A DNA stretch of 64,000 nt from an uncultured Pseudomonas sp. (GCA_943914515.1 CALUCI010000001.1:38235-102234); one strand, 5' to 3'. Numbered from the stretch's first letter, positions 1 to 10,082 are shown. Numbers and translations are program-made. The notes: generated by a model not told the origin, from the letters alone.

Positions 1-1
1 G

Positions 2-1885
2 ATCCTCAAGCGCAACAACGCCACGGTCCAGGATGCGGTCACCCGTTCGCCGGGCGTGACCTTTATCGGCACCCCCGGAAACGGCGGCACGGCGTTGTCG
101 GCCCGCGGTTTCACCGGGCACAGCTCGACCATGCAGTTGTACGACGGCACCCGCCTGTATGTCGGTGCGGGAACCGTGACCTTTCCGGTGGACACCTGGT
201 CGGTGGAGCGCATCGATGTGCTGCGGGGGCCGGCCTCGGTGCTTTACGGCGAGGGCGCCACGGGCGCGGTGATCAACGTGGTGCCGAAGAAGCCGTTCGA
301 GGGCGAGATCCGCAACCGCCTGCGCCTGGGCTATGGCTCGGACGACAAGCGCCAGGCCGCCCTGGACAGCGGCGGCTCGCTGACCGATACCCTGAGCTAC
401 CGCTTCAACCTCAACAAACAGGCGAGCAACGGCTGGGTCGACCGCGGCGACTCCGAAAGCCTCGCGCTCAGCGCCGCGCTGCGCTGGCAGGCCAGCGACG
501 ACCTGAGCTTTACCTTCAGCCACGACTACAGCGACCAGGAACCGCAGCGCTACTTCGGCACGCCACTGGTCGACGGACATTTCCGCGAATCCCTGCGTGA
601 TCACAACTACAACGTCGAAGACGCGACCGTTCAGTACAACGACCAGTCCACCCGGCTGGTCACCGACTGGACGATCAACGACAACCTGAGCGCCAGCAAC
701 CAGTTGTACTTCCTCAAGACCCAGCGCCGCTGGCGCAATGCCGAGACCTACACCTGGCTGCCGGGTGACCTGGTGCGCCGCGACAGCTTCATCAGCATCA
801 AGCAGACCCAGGAGCAGGTGGGCGATCGCCAGACCTTCACCCTGCAGCATTCACTGTTCGGGCTGGACAGCCGCACCGTGCTCGGCGCCGACTACAACTC
901 GATCCGCTTCGTGCGCAAGCATGACTTCGGCAACGTTTACAGCGACACCGTGCCGCTGGCCGGCTCGGGGGGTAGCGGCTATGTCAGCACCGATCCGTAC
1001 CGCTCCCGCGACGCCAACCAGGCGAAGCAGTTCTCGCTGTTCGCCGAGAACCGAACCCAACTCACCGAGCAACTCTCGCTGATCACCGGCGTGCGCCGCG
1101 ATCAGGTCCACCTCGACCGTACCGACGTGCCGACCGCTACCCGCAGCGATCGCAGCCTGTCCGGCGGCAACTGGCGTGCCGGCCTGGTGTTCGCCGTCAC
1201 CGAGGACCTGTCGCTGTACGGTCAATACGCGACCAGCACCGAAGGCGTCAGCAACCTGCTGACCCTCTCGACCGCGCAGCAGCAATGGGACCTCAGCACC
1301 GCGAAACAGACCGAAGTGGGGATCAAGCAGCAGTTGCTCGATGGCCGTGGCGAATGGACCCTGGCCGCGTATCACATTGTCAAGAAGAAGCTGCTCAGCA
1401 CCGACCCGCTCAACCCGAGGATCCAGCAGCAGATCGGCCAGCAGTCCTCCGACGGCATCGAAGCCACCCTGGAACTGCGCCTGCCGTATGACGTGCAGCT
1501 TTCGGCCAACGCTGCCTGGGTTCGCGCCGAGTACGACAAGTACGCCAGCGGCAGCAATGACTTCAAGGGCAACCAGCCGGTCAACGTGCCGCGCCGTTCC
1601 GCCAACCTGTGGCTGAGCAAGGACTTCGCCGAGCGCTTCAGTGCCGGTGCGGGCGCCCGTTACGTCGACAGCCGTTATGGCGACAACGCCAACACCGTCG
1701 AGGTACCGAGCTACACGGTGGTCGATGCCAATTTCGACTGGCGGGTACTGCCCGAGCTGACCCTCGGCCTGCAACTGAACAACCTGTTCGACCGCCAGTA
1801 CGCCACCACCACCGGCAACAACGGTCGGCAGTGGTACCTGGGCGAGCCACGCTCGTTGTTCGTTTCGGCCGACTACACCTTCTGA
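2..1885 (+). CDS. TonB-dependent siderophore-type receptor, 5' end missing
   Basis: Outer-membrane gated channel that would import a ferric siderophore or similar chelate using TonB energy. The frame is open from the first bases, so the signal peptide, TonB box and start of the plug lie outside the window; the first internal Met (base 56) is not the start. Visible plug hallmarks are the 'QDAVTRSPGV' segment, the 'VERIDVLRGPASVLYGEGATGAVINVV' type motif at the end of the plug, and then a long barrel rich in alternating aromatic/polar strands. It ends in the terminal strand 'LFVSADYTF' with the C-terminal Phe typical of outer-membrane barrels. An ATPase, binding protein and permease follow directly, so this is one import locus. 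Substrate cannot be told from sequence; a ferric siderophore is more likely than cobalamin. Confidence 0.93.
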   Translation: MLKRNNATVQDAVTRSPGVTFIGTPGNGGTALSARGFTGHSSTMQLYDGTRLYVGAGTVTFPVDTWSVERIDVLRGPASVLYGEGATGAVINVVPKKPFEGEIRNRLRLGYGSDDKRQAALDSGGSLTDTLSYRFNLNKQASNGWVDRGDSESLALSAALRWQASDDLSFTFSHDYSDQEPQRYFGTPLVDGHFRESLRDHNYNVEDATVQYNDQSTRLVTDWTINDNLSASNQLYFLKTQRRWRNAETYTWLPGDLVRRDSFISIKQTQEQVGDRQTFTLQHSLFGLDSRTVLGADYNSIRFVRKHDFGNVYSDTVPLAGSGGSGYVSTDPYRSRDANQAKQFSLFAENRTQLTEQLSLITGVRRDQVHLDRTDVPTATRSDRSLSGGNWRAGLVFAVTEDLSLYGQYATSTEGVSNLLTLSTAQQQWDLSTAKQTEVGIKQQLLDGRGEWTLAAYHIVKKKLLSTDPLNPRIQQQIGQQSSDGIEATLELRLPYDVQLSANAAWVRAEYDKYASGSNDFKGNQPVNVPRRSANLWLSKDFAERFSAGAGARYVDSRYGDNANTVEVPSYTVVDANFDWRVLPELTLGLQLNNLFDRQYATTTGNNGRQWYLGEPRSLFVSADYTF

Positions 1886-1918
1886 CTGCCGCCCCCGAGG
1901 GGGGCGCACGGAGCCTGA

Positions 1919-2704
1919 ATGTCCTCACTCAGTATCGAGGGGCTGGCCTGGGCCGCCCCCGGTCGCGACCGCGACCCGCTGTGGCTGCTGCGGGATATCC
2001 ACCTGCACACGGCCGAGGGCGAGTTCGTCGGCCTGATCGGCCCCAACGGCAGCGGCAAGACCAGCCTGCTGCGCTGTGCCTATCGCGGCTATGAGCCGGC
2101 CATGGGCCGGGTGACGCTGGATGGCGACGACCTGTGGCAGCGCAGTCCGCGCTGGTGCGCGCAGCGGATTGCCGTGGTGCTGCAGGAGTTTCCTCAGGAG
2201 TTCGGCTTGACCGTCGCCGATGTAGTGGCCATGGGGCGGACGCCGCATAAGGGTCTGTTCGACGGCGACAGCGCCGAGGACAGCGCCCGCGTGGCGCAGG
2301 CGCTGGAACAGGTGGGCCTTGCGGCGTGCGCGGCGCGCAGCTTTGCCAGCCTGTCCGGTGGTGAGAAACAGCGAGTGCTGCTGGCCCGGGCATTGGTGCA
2401 GCAGCCCGGGTTGCTGATCCTCGACGAGCCGACCAACCACCTCGACCCGCGTTATCAACTGCAACTGCTGCAGCACCTGCGCGGCCTTGGCCTAAGTGTG
2501 CTCGCCAGCTTTCACGACCTGAACCTGGCGGCGGCCTTTTGCGACCGCCTGTGCGTCATCGCCGCGGGCCGCATCGTTGCCAGCGGCACGCCGGCCGAGG
2601 TGCTGACCAGCGAGCTGCTGCATGAGGTCTTCGGGGTCCGGGCGCTGGTCGACAGCCACCCGTTGCATGCCTATCCACGTATCACCTGGATTACTCAACC
2701 ATGA
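1919..2704 (+). CDS. FecE/BtuD-type ABC transporter ATP-binding protein
   Basis: Cytoplasmic ATPase subunit of the iron-chelate/cobalamin (FecCD-type) importer. Walker A is GPNGSGKTS at residues 41-49, the signature LSGGEKQR starts near residue 145, and Walker B with D-loop (LLILDEPTNHLD) follows near 163-174. The length of 261 residues is normal for the family. It begins 33 bases after the receptor stop and its stop overlaps the start of the binding-protein gene (ATGA), so the genes are co-translated. The three neighbours fix its role as the motor of this transporter; the substrate is inferred to be a ferric siderophore. Confidence 0.93.
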   Translation: MSSLSIEGLAWAAPGRDRDPLWLLRDIHLHTAEGEFVGLIGPNGSGKTSLLRCAYRGYEPAMGRVTLDGDDLWQRSPRWCAQRIAVVLQEFPQEFGLTVADVVAMGRTPHKGLFDGDSAEDSARVAQALEQVGLAACAARSFASLSGGEKQRVLLARALVQQPGLLILDEPTNHLDPRYQLQLLQHLRGLGLSVLASFHDLNLAAAFCDRLCVIAAGRIVASGTPAEVLTSELLHEVFGVRALVDSHPLHAYPRITWITQP

Positions 2705-3666
2705 CCAACAGGCTTCTTGCAGGGCTGGTGCTGGCAGTGCTGGCGGCGCCGTCAGTGGCTGGCGACTATCCCCTTACCGTGCGCAGTTGCGAGCGCGACG
2801 TCAGCTTCGATCACGCGCCTCGACGGGCGGTGGTGCATGACGTGAACATGGCCGGGATGCTCCTGCATCTCGGGCTGCGCGAGCGCCTGGCCGGTTACAC
2901 CGGGTTCACCGCCAACAAGCACCGTGAGCCCTGGATCGACCAGGCGTTGCAGGGCGTGCCGCAACTTGCCAGTCGCTACCCGTCGGTTGAAACCTTGCTG
3001 GCGGCGGATGCCGACCTGTTTTTCGCCGGCTGGAACTACGGCATGCGCGTGGGCGGCCCGCTGACGCCGACCTCGCTGGGGGCCTTCGGCATTCCGGTCT
3101 ACGAGCTCAGCGAGTCCTGCTCGTGGATCATGCAGCAGCCACGGGCCAGCCTGGATGATGTGTACCGCGACCTGACCAATCTGGGACGGATCTTTTCCGT
3201 CGAAGAGCGCGCCCAGGCGCTGGTCGGGCAGATGCGCGAGCGTATTGCCGCGGTCGACGCCAAGGTTCGCCAGCAAGGCGCGCCCACGGTGTTTCTCTAC
3301 GACAGTGGCGAAGACCGGCCGACCACCTCGGGACGCCTGGGCATGCCCCAGGCGCTGATCGACGCGGCGGGCGGGCGCAACGTGATGGACGATGTGTCGG
3401 CCAGTTGGACCCAGGTCAACTGGGAGAGCGTGGTGGAGCGCGATCCGCAGGTGATCGCGATTGTCGATTACGGCCCGCTGAGCTGGCAGCAGAAACGCGA
3501 CTTCCTGCTGCGTCAGCCGGCATTGCAGACGGTGCGGGCGATTCGCGAGCAGCGTTTTGTCGTGCTCTCGTACCTGGAAGTCACGCCATCGGTGGAAAAC
3601 GCCATCGCCGTCGAGAAGCTCGCGGCGGGCCTGCATCCGCAGTTGTTCGCGGCGGGGGCCGACTGA
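2701..3666 (+). CDS. Periplasmic binding protein of the FecCD-type importer
   Basis: Class III (BtuF/FecB/FhuD-like) substrate-binding protein that would deliver the chelate from the receptor to the permease. The first 20 residues form a signal peptide with an Ala-x-Ala-type cleavage site (PSVA before GDY); there is no lipobox, so a soluble periplasmic protein is expected. The body contains the usual two-lobe features: 'RRAVVHDVNMAGMLLHLGL' at the start of lobe one, and 'LIDAAGGRNVMDDV' and 'WESVVERDPQVIAIV' in lobe two. The start overlaps the ATPase stop by four bases, and the stop overlaps the permease start by one base. 321 residues is the usual length. Confidence 0.9.
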   Translation: MTNRLLAGLVLAVLAAPSVAGDYPLTVRSCERDVSFDHAPRRAVVHDVNMAGMLLHLGLRERLAGYTGFTANKHREPWIDQALQGVPQLASRYPSVETLLAADADLFFAGWNYGMRVGGPLTPTSLGAFGIPVYELSESCSWIMQQPRASLDDVYRDLTNLGRIFSVEERAQALVGQMRERIAAVDAKVRQQGAPTVFLYDSGEDRPTTSGRLGMPQALIDAAGGRNVMDDVSASWTQVNWESVVERDPQVIAIVDYGPLSWQQKRDFLLRQPALQTVRAIREQRFVVLSYLEVTPSVENAIAVEKLAAGLHPQLFAAGAD

Positions 3667-4688
3667 TGCTGGTCCGTAGCCAGGCAGCCTATCGCGGTCT
3701 GCTCGCCGCCTTGTTGCTGCTGATAGTGCTGTCGTGCGTGGCCGCGCTGGCGTTCGGTCCGGCGGCGGTTCCGCTGGGCAGTGTGTGGGGCATCCTCGGC
3801 CGGCAACTGGGGGTCGATTTGCCGGGGCAGTGGAGTGCCGGCCAGGAGCATATCGTCTGGTTGATCCGCGCGCCGCGGGTGCTGCTCGGGGCGCTGGTCG
3901 GCGCGGGTCTGGCGCTGGTGGGCACGGCGCTGCAGGCGGTGACCCGCAACCCGCTGGCGGACCCGCACCTGCTGGGCGTCAGTTCCGGCGCAGCGCTGGG
4001 GGCAGTGCTGGTGATGCTTTACCTGGGCGAGTTCGTCGGCGTGTTCAGCCTACCGCTGGCGGCATTTGCCGGGGCGGCGGGGAGCATGTTGCTGGTGCTC
4101 GCGGTGGCGCGGCGTGACGGCCGGCTGGAGAGCGACCGGTTGCTGCTGGCCGGCGTGGCCGTTTCGTTCGTGTTGATGGCGCTGGTGAACCTGCTGCTGT
4201 TCACCGGTGATCAGCATGCGGCGGCGTCGGTGGTGTTCTGGATGCTCTGCGGGCTTGGCTCGGCGCGCTGGCAGGTGATCTGGCTGCCGGCGCTGTGCGT
4301 GGCATTGTGCCTGCTGGCGTTATGGGTGATGGCGCGTGGACTCAATGCACTGATGAGTGGCGAACAGACCGCCATCAGCCTCGGCTTCAATGGCCGGCGC
4401 CTGCGGATTCAGGTGTTTCTCTGCACCTCGTTGCTCACCGGGGTGCTGGTGTCGCTGTCGGGCGCGATTGGTTTTGTCGGGCTGATGGTGCCGCACATGG
4501 CACGGCGCCTGGTCGGCGCGGAAAACCGCCGGCTGCTGCCGGTCAGCGCGGCCCTGGGCGCGGTGTTTCTGGTCTGGGTCGATGTGGCGGCGAGAACCCT
4601 GATTGCGCCGGAGGACTTGCCGATCGGCGTGGCGACGGCGGCGTTGGGTGGGGTGTTCTTTATCCTGTTGTTAAGGCGCGGAGGCTAG
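3666..4688 (+). CDS. FecCD-family ABC transporter permease
   Basis: Integral inner-membrane subunit (340 residues, about 9-10 hydrophobic segments) that forms the translocation channel. Family hallmarks are 'APRVLLGALVGAGLALVGTALQAVTRNPLADPHLLG' and 'GAIGFVGLMVPHMARRLVG', the loops that contact the ATPase and binding protein. The frame is open well upstream, but the ATG at 3666 is preferred. It overlaps the binding-protein stop by one base (TGATG), and only from there does the protein begin with the expected hydrophobic helix. Last gene of the receptor-ATPase-binding protein-permease unit. Confidence 0.93.
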   Translation: MLVRSQAAYRGLLAALLLLIVLSCVAALAFGPAAVPLGSVWGILGRQLGVDLPGQWSAGQEHIVWLIRAPRVLLGALVGAGLALVGTALQAVTRNPLADPHLLGVSSGAALGAVLVMLYLGEFVGVFSLPLAAFAGAAGSMLLVLAVARRDGRLESDRLLLAGVAVSFVLMALVNLLLFTGDQHAAASVVFWMLCGLGSARWQVIWLPALCVALCLLALWVMARGLNALMSGEQTAISLGFNGRRLRIQVFLCTSLLTGVLVSLSGAIGFVGLMVPHMARRLVGAENRRLLPVSAALGAVFLVWVDVAARTLIAPEDLPIGVATAALGGVFFILLLRRGG

Positions 4689-4772
4689 AGCGGCGGGGCA
4701 GCGAAACGCCAATTTTTACGCGTTTTTTACGCTGCCTTACACATCTTGAAACGATACTGGCCGCTCTTTTTT
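4687..4772 (+). terminator. Nested stem-loop with T6 tract before kup
   Basis: AGAGCGGC at 4687-4694 pairs with GCCGCTCT at 4760-4767, which runs into six T's. Nested inside, GGCAGCG (4697-4703) pairs with CGCTGCC (4730-4736). The structure starts at the permease stop codon and ends 18 bases before the kup ATG. It may terminate the importer transcript; if transcribed from a kup promoter within it, it could act as a leader. The outer loop is long, so a simple intrinsic terminator is not certain. Confidence 0.45.
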
Positions 4773-4790
4773 CCGCCCCGGACACCGTAG

Positions 4791-6692
4791 ATGAGCGAGA
4801 CCTTGAGCGTTGCAGAGCACTCCCACCCGGCCCGAGCCTCGGGCATCGGCATGCTGATTGCCGCTGCCGGCGTGGTGTATGGCGACATTGGTACCAGCCC
4901 GCTGTACACGCTCAAGGAAGTGTTCGCCGGCCATTACGGCGTCCAGCCAAGCCATGACGGGGTACTGGGGATTCTGTCGCTGGTGTTCTGGTCGCTGGTC
5001 TGGGTGGTTTCGATCAAGTACGTGCTGTTCGTCCTGCGCGCCGACAACCAGGGCGAGGGCGGGATCATGGCCTTGACCGCGCTGGCACGGCGCGCCTCGG
5101 CAGCGTTTCCGACCATGAGCAAGGTGCTGGTGCTGCTGGGCTTGTTCGGCGCTGCGCTGTTCTATGGCGACAGCATGATCACCCCGGCGATTTCGGTGTT
5201 GTCGGCGGTAGAGGGGTTGCAACTGGCGTTCCATGGCATCGACCACTGGGTGGTGCCGTTGGCGGTGGTCATCCTGATCGGGCTGTTCCTGATCCAGAAA
5301 CACGGCACCGCCCGCATCGGCATTCTGTTCGGACCGGTGATGGTGCTGTGGTTCGTGGTCCTCGGCGCGCTGGGCATCTACGGCATCGCCCAGCGCCCCG
5401 AGGTGCTGCAGGCGCTCAACCCGGCCTGGGCCGTGGGGTTCTTCGTGGTCCATCCGGGCATTGGCGTGGCGATTCTCGGGGCTGTGGTGCTGGCGCTGAC
5501 CGGGGCGGAAGCGCTGTACGCCGATATGGGCCACTTCGGGCGCAAGCCGATTGCCCGGGCGTGGTTCAGCCTGGTCCTGCCGGGGCTGGTGCTCAACTAT
5601 TTCGGCCAGGGCGCGTTGATCCTGGAAAACCCGGAAGCGGTGCGCAACCCGTTCTACCTGCTGGCGCCGGGCTGGGCCTTGCTGCCGATGGTGGCGCTGT
5701 CGACCCTGGCGACGATTATTGCCTCCCAGGCGGTGATTTCCGGAGCCTTTTCCCTGACGCGTCAGGCCATTCAACTGGGTTACGTGCCGCGCATGTTCAT
5801 CCAGCACACCTCCAGCCAGGAACAGGGCCAGATCTACATCGGCACGGTGAACTGGGCGCTGATGGTCGGCGTGGTGCTGCTGGTCATCGGCTTCGAGTCG
5901 TCCAGTGCCCTGGCGGCGGCCTACGGCGTGGCGGTGACCGGCACCATGCTGATCACCACGATTCTTTCCTGTGCGGTGGTGTTGCTGCTGTGGAAGACCC
6001 CGCGCTGGCTGGCGGTGCCGGTGCTACTGGGCTTTCTGCTGGTGGACAGCCTGTATTTTGCGGCGAATGCGCCGAAGATCTTCCAGGGCGGGGCGTTTCC
6101 GGTGATCGCCGGTATCGGCCTGTTCATCCTGATGACCACCTGGAAGCGCGGCCGCAAGATCATTGTCGAGCGCCTGGATGAAAGCGCACTGCCGCTGCCG
6201 TTGTTCATCGCCAGCCTGCGCGCGCAGCCGCCGCACCGGGTGCAGGGCACGGCGGTGTTTCTGACCGCCCGTGCCGGCGCCGTTCCCCACGCGTTGCTGC
6301 ACAACCTGCTGCACAACCAGGTAATGCACCAGCAAGTGGTGCTGTTGACGGTGGTGTTCGAGGACAGCCCGCGGGTCGCGGCTGCGCAGCGCTTCGACGT
6401 CGAGGGGTATGGCGAGGGCTTCTACCGGATCAGCCTGCGTTTCGGTTTCATGGAAGAACCGGATGTGCCGCTGGCGCTGAGCCAGTGTCATCTGGCCGAC
6501 CTCGATTTCAGCCCCATGCGCACCACCTATTTCCTCAGCCGGGAGACGGTAGTGTCGACCGGGCGTATCGGCATGGCGAAGTGGCGCGAGCACCTGTTTG
6601 CGTTTCTGTTGAAGAACGCCAACAGCAGCTTGCGTTACTTCAAGCTGCCGTTGAATCGGGTTATCGAGCTGGGCACCCAGGTGGAGCTTTGA
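4791..6692 (+). CDS. kup: Kup-type low-affinity potassium uptake protein
   Basis: Inner-membrane proton/potassium symporter of the KUP/HAK/KT family. The diagnostic first-helix motif [13 protein letters not shown] is at residues 27-39, and about twelve hydrophobic segments follow up to residue 430. The C-terminal cytoplasmic domain includes '[28 protein letters not shown]', where this family has conserved GTAVF and P..L.HN elements. The length of 633 residues is standard. It is convergent with nikE with only seven bases between the stops and is not part of the siderophore operon by function. Confidence 0.96.
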   Translation: MSETLSVAEHSHPARASGIGMLIAAAGVVYGDIGTSPLYTLKEVFAGHYGVQPSHDGVLGILSLVFWSLVWVVSIKYVLFVLRADNQGEGGIMALTALARRASAAFPTMSKVLVLLGLFGAALFYGDSMITPAISVLSAVEGLQLAFHGIDHWVVPLAVVILIGLFLIQKHGTARIGILFGPVMVLWFVVLGALGIYGIAQRPEVLQALNPAWAVGFFVVHPGIGVAILGAVVLALTGAEALYADMGHFGRKPIARAWFSLVLPGLVLNYFGQGALILENPEAVRNPFYLLAPGWALLPMVALSTLATIIASQAVISGAFSLTRQAIQLGYVPRMFIQHTSSQEQGQIYIGTVNWALMVGVVLLVIGFESSSALAAAYGVAVTGTMLITTILSCAVVLLLWKTPRWLAVPVLLGFLLVDSLYFAANAPKIFQGGAFPVIAGIGLFILMTTWKRGRKIIVERLDESALPLPLFIASLRAQPPHRVQGTAVFLTARAGAVPHALLHNLLHNQVMHQQVVLLTVVFEDSPRVAAAQRFDVEGYGEGFYRISLRFGFMEEPDVPLALSQCHLADLDFSPMRTTYFLSRETVVSTGRIGMAKWREHLFAFLLKNANSSLRYFKLPLNRVIELGTQVEL

Positions 6693-6699
6693 GCGCCGA

Positions 6700-7530
6700 T
6701 CACACGGTGCTGACGGTCGCCGCCGCGGACTTCTCCGCGGCGGCGCGTTTGCGCGGGCCGGCAGGCAATACCGCAGCCTGCAGTTGTTGCCCGACAGGGT
6801 GTTCGAAGCGCAGGTTGGGTTCGACGGGGCGGTCTTCGACGATACGCCCGCCGTCCAGCAGCAGCACCCGCTGACAGAAGTACTGGACCAGGCTCAGGTC
6901 GTGGCTGATCAGCACGAACGCGGTGCCGTTGTCGCGCCTTAGCGCCTCCAGTCGTTGCAACAACTGCAATTGCAGGATCCGGTCGAGGTTCGACAGGGCT
7001 TCATCGAGCACCACCAGCCGCGGCGAAACCGCCAGCGCGCGGGCGATATTGGCGCGTTGCAACTGGCCACCGCTCAACTGCTGCGGCAAGCGCGCGGCAT
7101 GTTCTTCACTCAAACCCAGCGGTTCCAGCAGTTGCACGGTGCGCGCGTGTTGCTGCGGCTGATCGAGATCAGTGAGGTGACGCAACGGCTCGGCAACGCT
7201 CCAGCCGATGCTGCGCTGCGGATTGAACGCACCGGGCGCGTCCTGGAACACCAGTTGCACCGTACGTTGAAAGTCGCGGGCAGCTTCGCCGCGCAGTTGG
7301 CTGACGTCCTGCCCGGCAAAAGTCACCTGGCCCTGGCTGGGCTTTTCCAGCCCGAGCAGCAAGCGGGCGAGGGTGCTCTTGCCGCTGCCGCTGCTGCCCA
7401 GCAAACCGATGGACTGGCCGGCGTGCAGTTGCAGGTCGATGCCGTCCAGCACTTGCAGCCAGCCGCGCTTGCGCAGGATTCCGCCCGTGCGGTAGCCGTG
7501 GCCGAGCTGGTCTACGTGAAGCAGGCTCAT
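6700..7530 (-). CDS. nikE: Nickel ABC transporter ATP-binding protein NikE
   Basis: Second ATPase of the nickel importer. Walker A GSSGSGKST is at residues 45-53, signature LSGGQ at 152-156, and Walker B with D-loop (VVLDEALSNLD) at 173-183. The 276 residues fit NikE/OppF-type subunits. The opening 'HVDQLGHGYRTGG' followed by the 'QVLDGIDLQLHAGQSIGLLG' strand is typical. Its start overlaps the end of nikD by four bases, making it the distal gene of a nikABCDE operon read leftward. The assignment to nickel rests on the adjacent nikR and the NikA-like binding protein. Confidence 0.9.
   Translation of the reverse strand: MSLLHVDQLGHGYRTGGILRKRGWLQVLDGIDLQLHAGQSIGLLGSSGSGKSTLARLLLGLEKPSQGQVTFAGQDVSQLRGEAARDFQRTVQLVFQDAPGAFNPQRSIGWSVAEPLRHLTDLDQPQQHARTVQLLEPLGLSEEHAARLPQQLSGGQLQRANIARALAVSPRLVVLDEALSNLDRILQLQLLQRLEALRRDNGTAFVLISHDLSLVQYFCQRVLLLDGGRIVEDRPVEPNLRFEHPVGQQLQAAVLPAGPRKRAAAEKSAAATVSTV
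6719..6744. terminator. Perfect 11-bp hairpin inside the 3' end of nikE
   Basis: GCCGCCGCGGA (6719-6729) and TCCGCGGCGGC (6734-6744) form a perfect stem around the tetraloop CTTC. It lies just past the kup stop on the plus strand, inside the last codons of nikE on the minus strand. A short run of T's (GCGTTTG) follows on the plus strand. It probably ends the kup transcript and may slow convergent transcription; it is coding for nikE at the same time. Confidence 0.5.
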
Positions 7531-8297
7531 GACTGGCTCCCGGTCAGTATCTGGTGGGCTTCAAGCAGGGTCCGCGCGGTGGCGCTGGCCGGCTGGCGGA
7601 ACAGCTCGTGAACGTTCTGGCGTTCGACGATCCGCCCGGCGTCCATCACCGCGACATGATCGGCGCAGCGGGCGACCACGCCCATGTCATGCGTCACCAG
7701 CAGCACACCCAGCCCGTGCAACTCGACCAGTTCCATCAGCAGATCGAGAAAGCGCGCCTGGCTGAGCACATCGAGGTCGCTGGTGGGTTCGTCGGCCAGT
7801 AGAAACGGGGTCTCGGCCATCAGTGCCAGGGCGATCATCATGCGCTGAAGCATGCCGCCACTGAGCTGGAAGGCGAACGATTGCAGCACGCGCTGGCGAT
7901 CGATCAGGCCCACGGCGTCGAGGCAGTGATGCATGCGTTCATGCGCGGCGCCGCCGCTGACGCCGCGTTGCCTGAGTGTCTCCAGGCCATGGGCGGCCAT
8001 GTTGCGTACCGGGTTGAAGGCGCTGCGCGGGTTCTGCAGTACCAGGCTGGCCAGGTGACCACGGACCTGCGCCGCCGTGACGGCCTGACCGTCGGCCAGC
8101 AACTCGCCGTGGGAGCGCTTCAGGCCGGCTGGCAGCAGGTCGAGCAAGCCCAGGCAACTGAGCGACTTGCCCGAGCCGCTGGCGCCCACCAGCGCGCATA
8201 CCTCGCCCCGGCGCAGTTGCAGATCCACGTCATGGACCAGCACAGTGTTCGGGCTTTCTATACGCAGGCCACGGATTTCCAGGGTCGACGGCGACAT
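7527..8297 (-). CDS. nikD: Nickel ABC transporter ATP-binding protein NikD
   Basis: First ATPase of the nickel importer. Walker A GASGSGKS is at residues 38-45, signature LSGGM at 145-149, and Walker B (LLADEPTSDLD) at 166-176. The length is 256 residues. It starts directly after the nikC stop with no gap and overlaps nikE by four bases, so translation is coupled along the operon. The non-identical pair NikD/NikE is normal for the dipeptide/nickel transporter family. Confidence 0.9.
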   Translation of the reverse strand: MSPSTLEIRGLRIESPNTVLVHDVDLQLRRGEVCALVGASGSGKSLSCLGLLDLLPAGLKRSHGELLADGQAVTAAQVRGHLASLVLQNPRSAFNPVRNMAAHGLETLRQRGVSGGAAHERMHHCLDAVGLIDRQRVLQSFAFQLSGGMLQRMMIALALMAETPFLLADEPTSDLDVLSQARFLDLLMELVELHGLGVLLVTHDMGVVARCADHVAVMDAGRIVERQNVHELFRQPASATARTLLEAHQILTGSQS

Positions 8298-9143
8298 TCA
8301 GTGAAGCTCCCGGGCAGGATCGAGGCGGTCGCGCAGTGCGTCGCCGAGCAGGTTGAAGGCCATGACCGAGAAGAAAATCATCAGCCCGGGCAGCAACAGC
8401 AACTGCGGCTGGGTCCAGATGAATTCCTTGGCGTCGTTGATCATCACCCCCCATTCGGCGGTCGGTGGCGTCACGCCAAGGCCGAGGAAGGACAGGCCGG
8501 ACACGTGCATCATCATGTGGCCGATGTCCATGGTCGCCAGGACCAGTAACGGCCCGGCGATGTTCGGCAGCACGTGCTCGCGCAGACGGGTCCAGCGCGA
8601 AGCCCCGGCTAGACGCGACGCCAGTACGTATTCGCGGCCGCGCTGGGTAATCACCAGGCCGCGCACCATGCGTGCGTACCAGGCCCAGTGGGACAGGGCG
8701 ATGGCAATGATCACGTTGCTCAGGCCGGTGCCCAGCAGGGCGACGAAGAAGAACGCCAGCACCAGCGTGGGGAAGGTCATGAACATGTCGCACAGGCGCA
8801 TCAGCAGCAGGTCGGTGCGCCCGCCGACGAAGCCGGCGACACCGCCGATGGCCAGCCCCAGAGCCAGTACCAGAGCGAGGGTGAGCATCACGCTGCCGAG
8901 GGACAGGCGGGTGCCGACGATCAGCCGCGACAGCAGATCGCGGCCCAGCTGGTCGGTGCCCAGCCAGTGACTGGCATCTGGCGCCAGCAGGCGTTGGCCG
9001 AGGTCGACCAGATCCGGATCGTGGGGGGTGAGCCACTGGCCGAACAGCGCCAGAAACACCAGCAGGCCGACCAGTACCAGCCCCAGCCCCAGGCTGTTCT
9101 GGCGCAGCCGCGACGGGCGATGGGCGATGGCAAGCACGCTCAT
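8298..9143 (-). CDS. nikC: Nickel ABC transporter permease NikC
   Basis: Inner-membrane permease of the DppC/NikC type, 281 residues. After a cytoplasmic start and first helix it has the family segment '[24 protein letters not shown]', and the EAA-type loop '[24 protein letters not shown]' that contacts the ATPases. The frame is open further upstream, but the ATG at 9143 is chosen. It overlaps the nikB stop by four bases, and the upstream extension (35 residues, Arg/Pro/Ala-rich) is the antisense-like shadow of nikB. Confidence 0.9.
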   Translation of the reverse strand: MSVLAIAHRPSRLRQNSLGLGLVLVGLLVFLALFGQWLTPHDPDLVDLGQRLLAPDASHWLGTDQLGRDLLSRLIVGTRLSLGSVMLTLALVLALGLAIGGVAGFVGGRTDLLLMRLCDMFMTFPTLVLAFFFVALLGTGLSNVIIAIALSHWAWYARMVRGLVITQRGREYVLASRLAGASRWTRLREHVLPNIAGPLLVLATMDIGHMMMHVSGLSFLGLGVTPPTAEWGVMINDAKEFIWTQPQLLLLPGLMIFFSVMAFNLLGDALRDRLDPARELH

Positions 9144-10081
9144 GTGCTGACTCCTTCCAGCCGGCTGCGCGGGTCGAGCCAGGCGTAACAGATATCCACG
9201 ACCAGGTTGCACAGCATCAGCAGCCCGGTCAGCAGCAGGGTGAAGCACTGCATCACCGGGAAGTCGCGGTTGAGTACCGCCGAGACGGCGAAGCGGCCGA
9301 CACCGGGCCAGGCGAAGATGGTTTCGATCACCAGCGCACCGCCGATCAACTCACCCACATGCATGCCGGTGGCGGTCACCAGCGGCAGCCAGGCGTTGCG
9401 CAGGATATGGTCGCGCCAGACCTGGCGCTCCGCCAGGCCGCGGGCGCGGGCATAGGTCACATGGCGCTGGCCGCCGGCTTCGAGCAGGCTGGCGCGCAAC
9501 AGGCGGGCGTTGATCGACATCGACATCAGGGCAATCGCCAGTACCGGCATCACCAGATGCCCGGCAGTGCCCCGGCCCAGCGGTGGCAGCCAGCCAAGCC
9601 ATAGCGAAAACAGGGCGATCAGCAGAAACGCGAGCCAGAAGTTGGGCATCGACACACCGAAGAACGTCACCACCCGTACTGCATGGTCAGGCCAGCGCCC
9701 GTGCCAGCGTGCGGCCAGCAGCCCGAGCGGGATGGACAGCGCCAGGGTGCAGGCCAGTGCCAGGCCACCCAGTTGCAGGGTGGCGGGGAGGTAGTAGAGC
9801 AGGTCGTCGAGCACCGGGCGGCCGGTGAGGTAGGAAATGCCGAAGTCCAGGTGCAGGGCTTTCCACAGCCAGACCAGGTATTGCTCGTACAGCGGACGGT
9901 CGAGCCCCAGGGTGTGGCGGACTTCGGCGATGGCGGCATCGGTTGGCGGGATATGCGACAGGCGCAGGTAATCCAGGGCGGGGTCGGTGCTGCCCAGGTG
10001 CAGCAAGACGAATACCAGCAGCGAAACCCCGAGCATCACCGGCACCAGCATCGTCAGGCGCAGGAGGATGTAGCGCAGCAT
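9140..10081 (-). CDS. nikB: Nickel ABC transporter permease NikB
   Basis: Inner-membrane permease of the DppB/NikB type, 313 residues. It opens with the typical '[24 protein letters not shown]' helix and has the '[15 protein letters not shown]' periplasmic element and the ATPase-contact loop '[24 protein letters not shown]'. It sits one base after the nikA stop and overlaps nikC by four bases. Partner of NikC in the channel. Confidence 0.92.
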   Translation of the reverse strand: MLRYILLRLTMLVPVMLGVSLLVFVLLHLGSTDPALDYLRLSHIPPTDAAIAEVRHTLGLDRPLYEQYLVWLWKALHLDFGISYLTGRPVLDDLLYYLPATLQLGGLALACTLALSIPLGLLAARWHGRWPDHAVRVVTFFGVSMPNFWLAFLLIALFSLWLGWLPPLGRGTAGHLVMPVLAIALMSMSINARLLRASLLEAGGQRHVTYARARGLAERQVWRDHILRNAWLPLVTATGMHVGELIGGALVIETIFAWPGVGRFAVSAVLNRDFPVMQCFTLLLTGLLMLCNLVVDICYAWLDPRSRLEGVST

Positions 10082-10082
10082 G

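Noticed and set aside
851..1909. Long open frame on the minus strand of the receptor gene
   Set aside because: Shadow of the GC-rich coding strand; Gln/Gly/Val-rich translation with no family resemblance, and it lies fully inside a clear receptor gene.
4737..5807. Minus-strand frame opposite kup
   Set aside because: Rich in His, Gln and Arg with no domain; codon-position shadow of kup.
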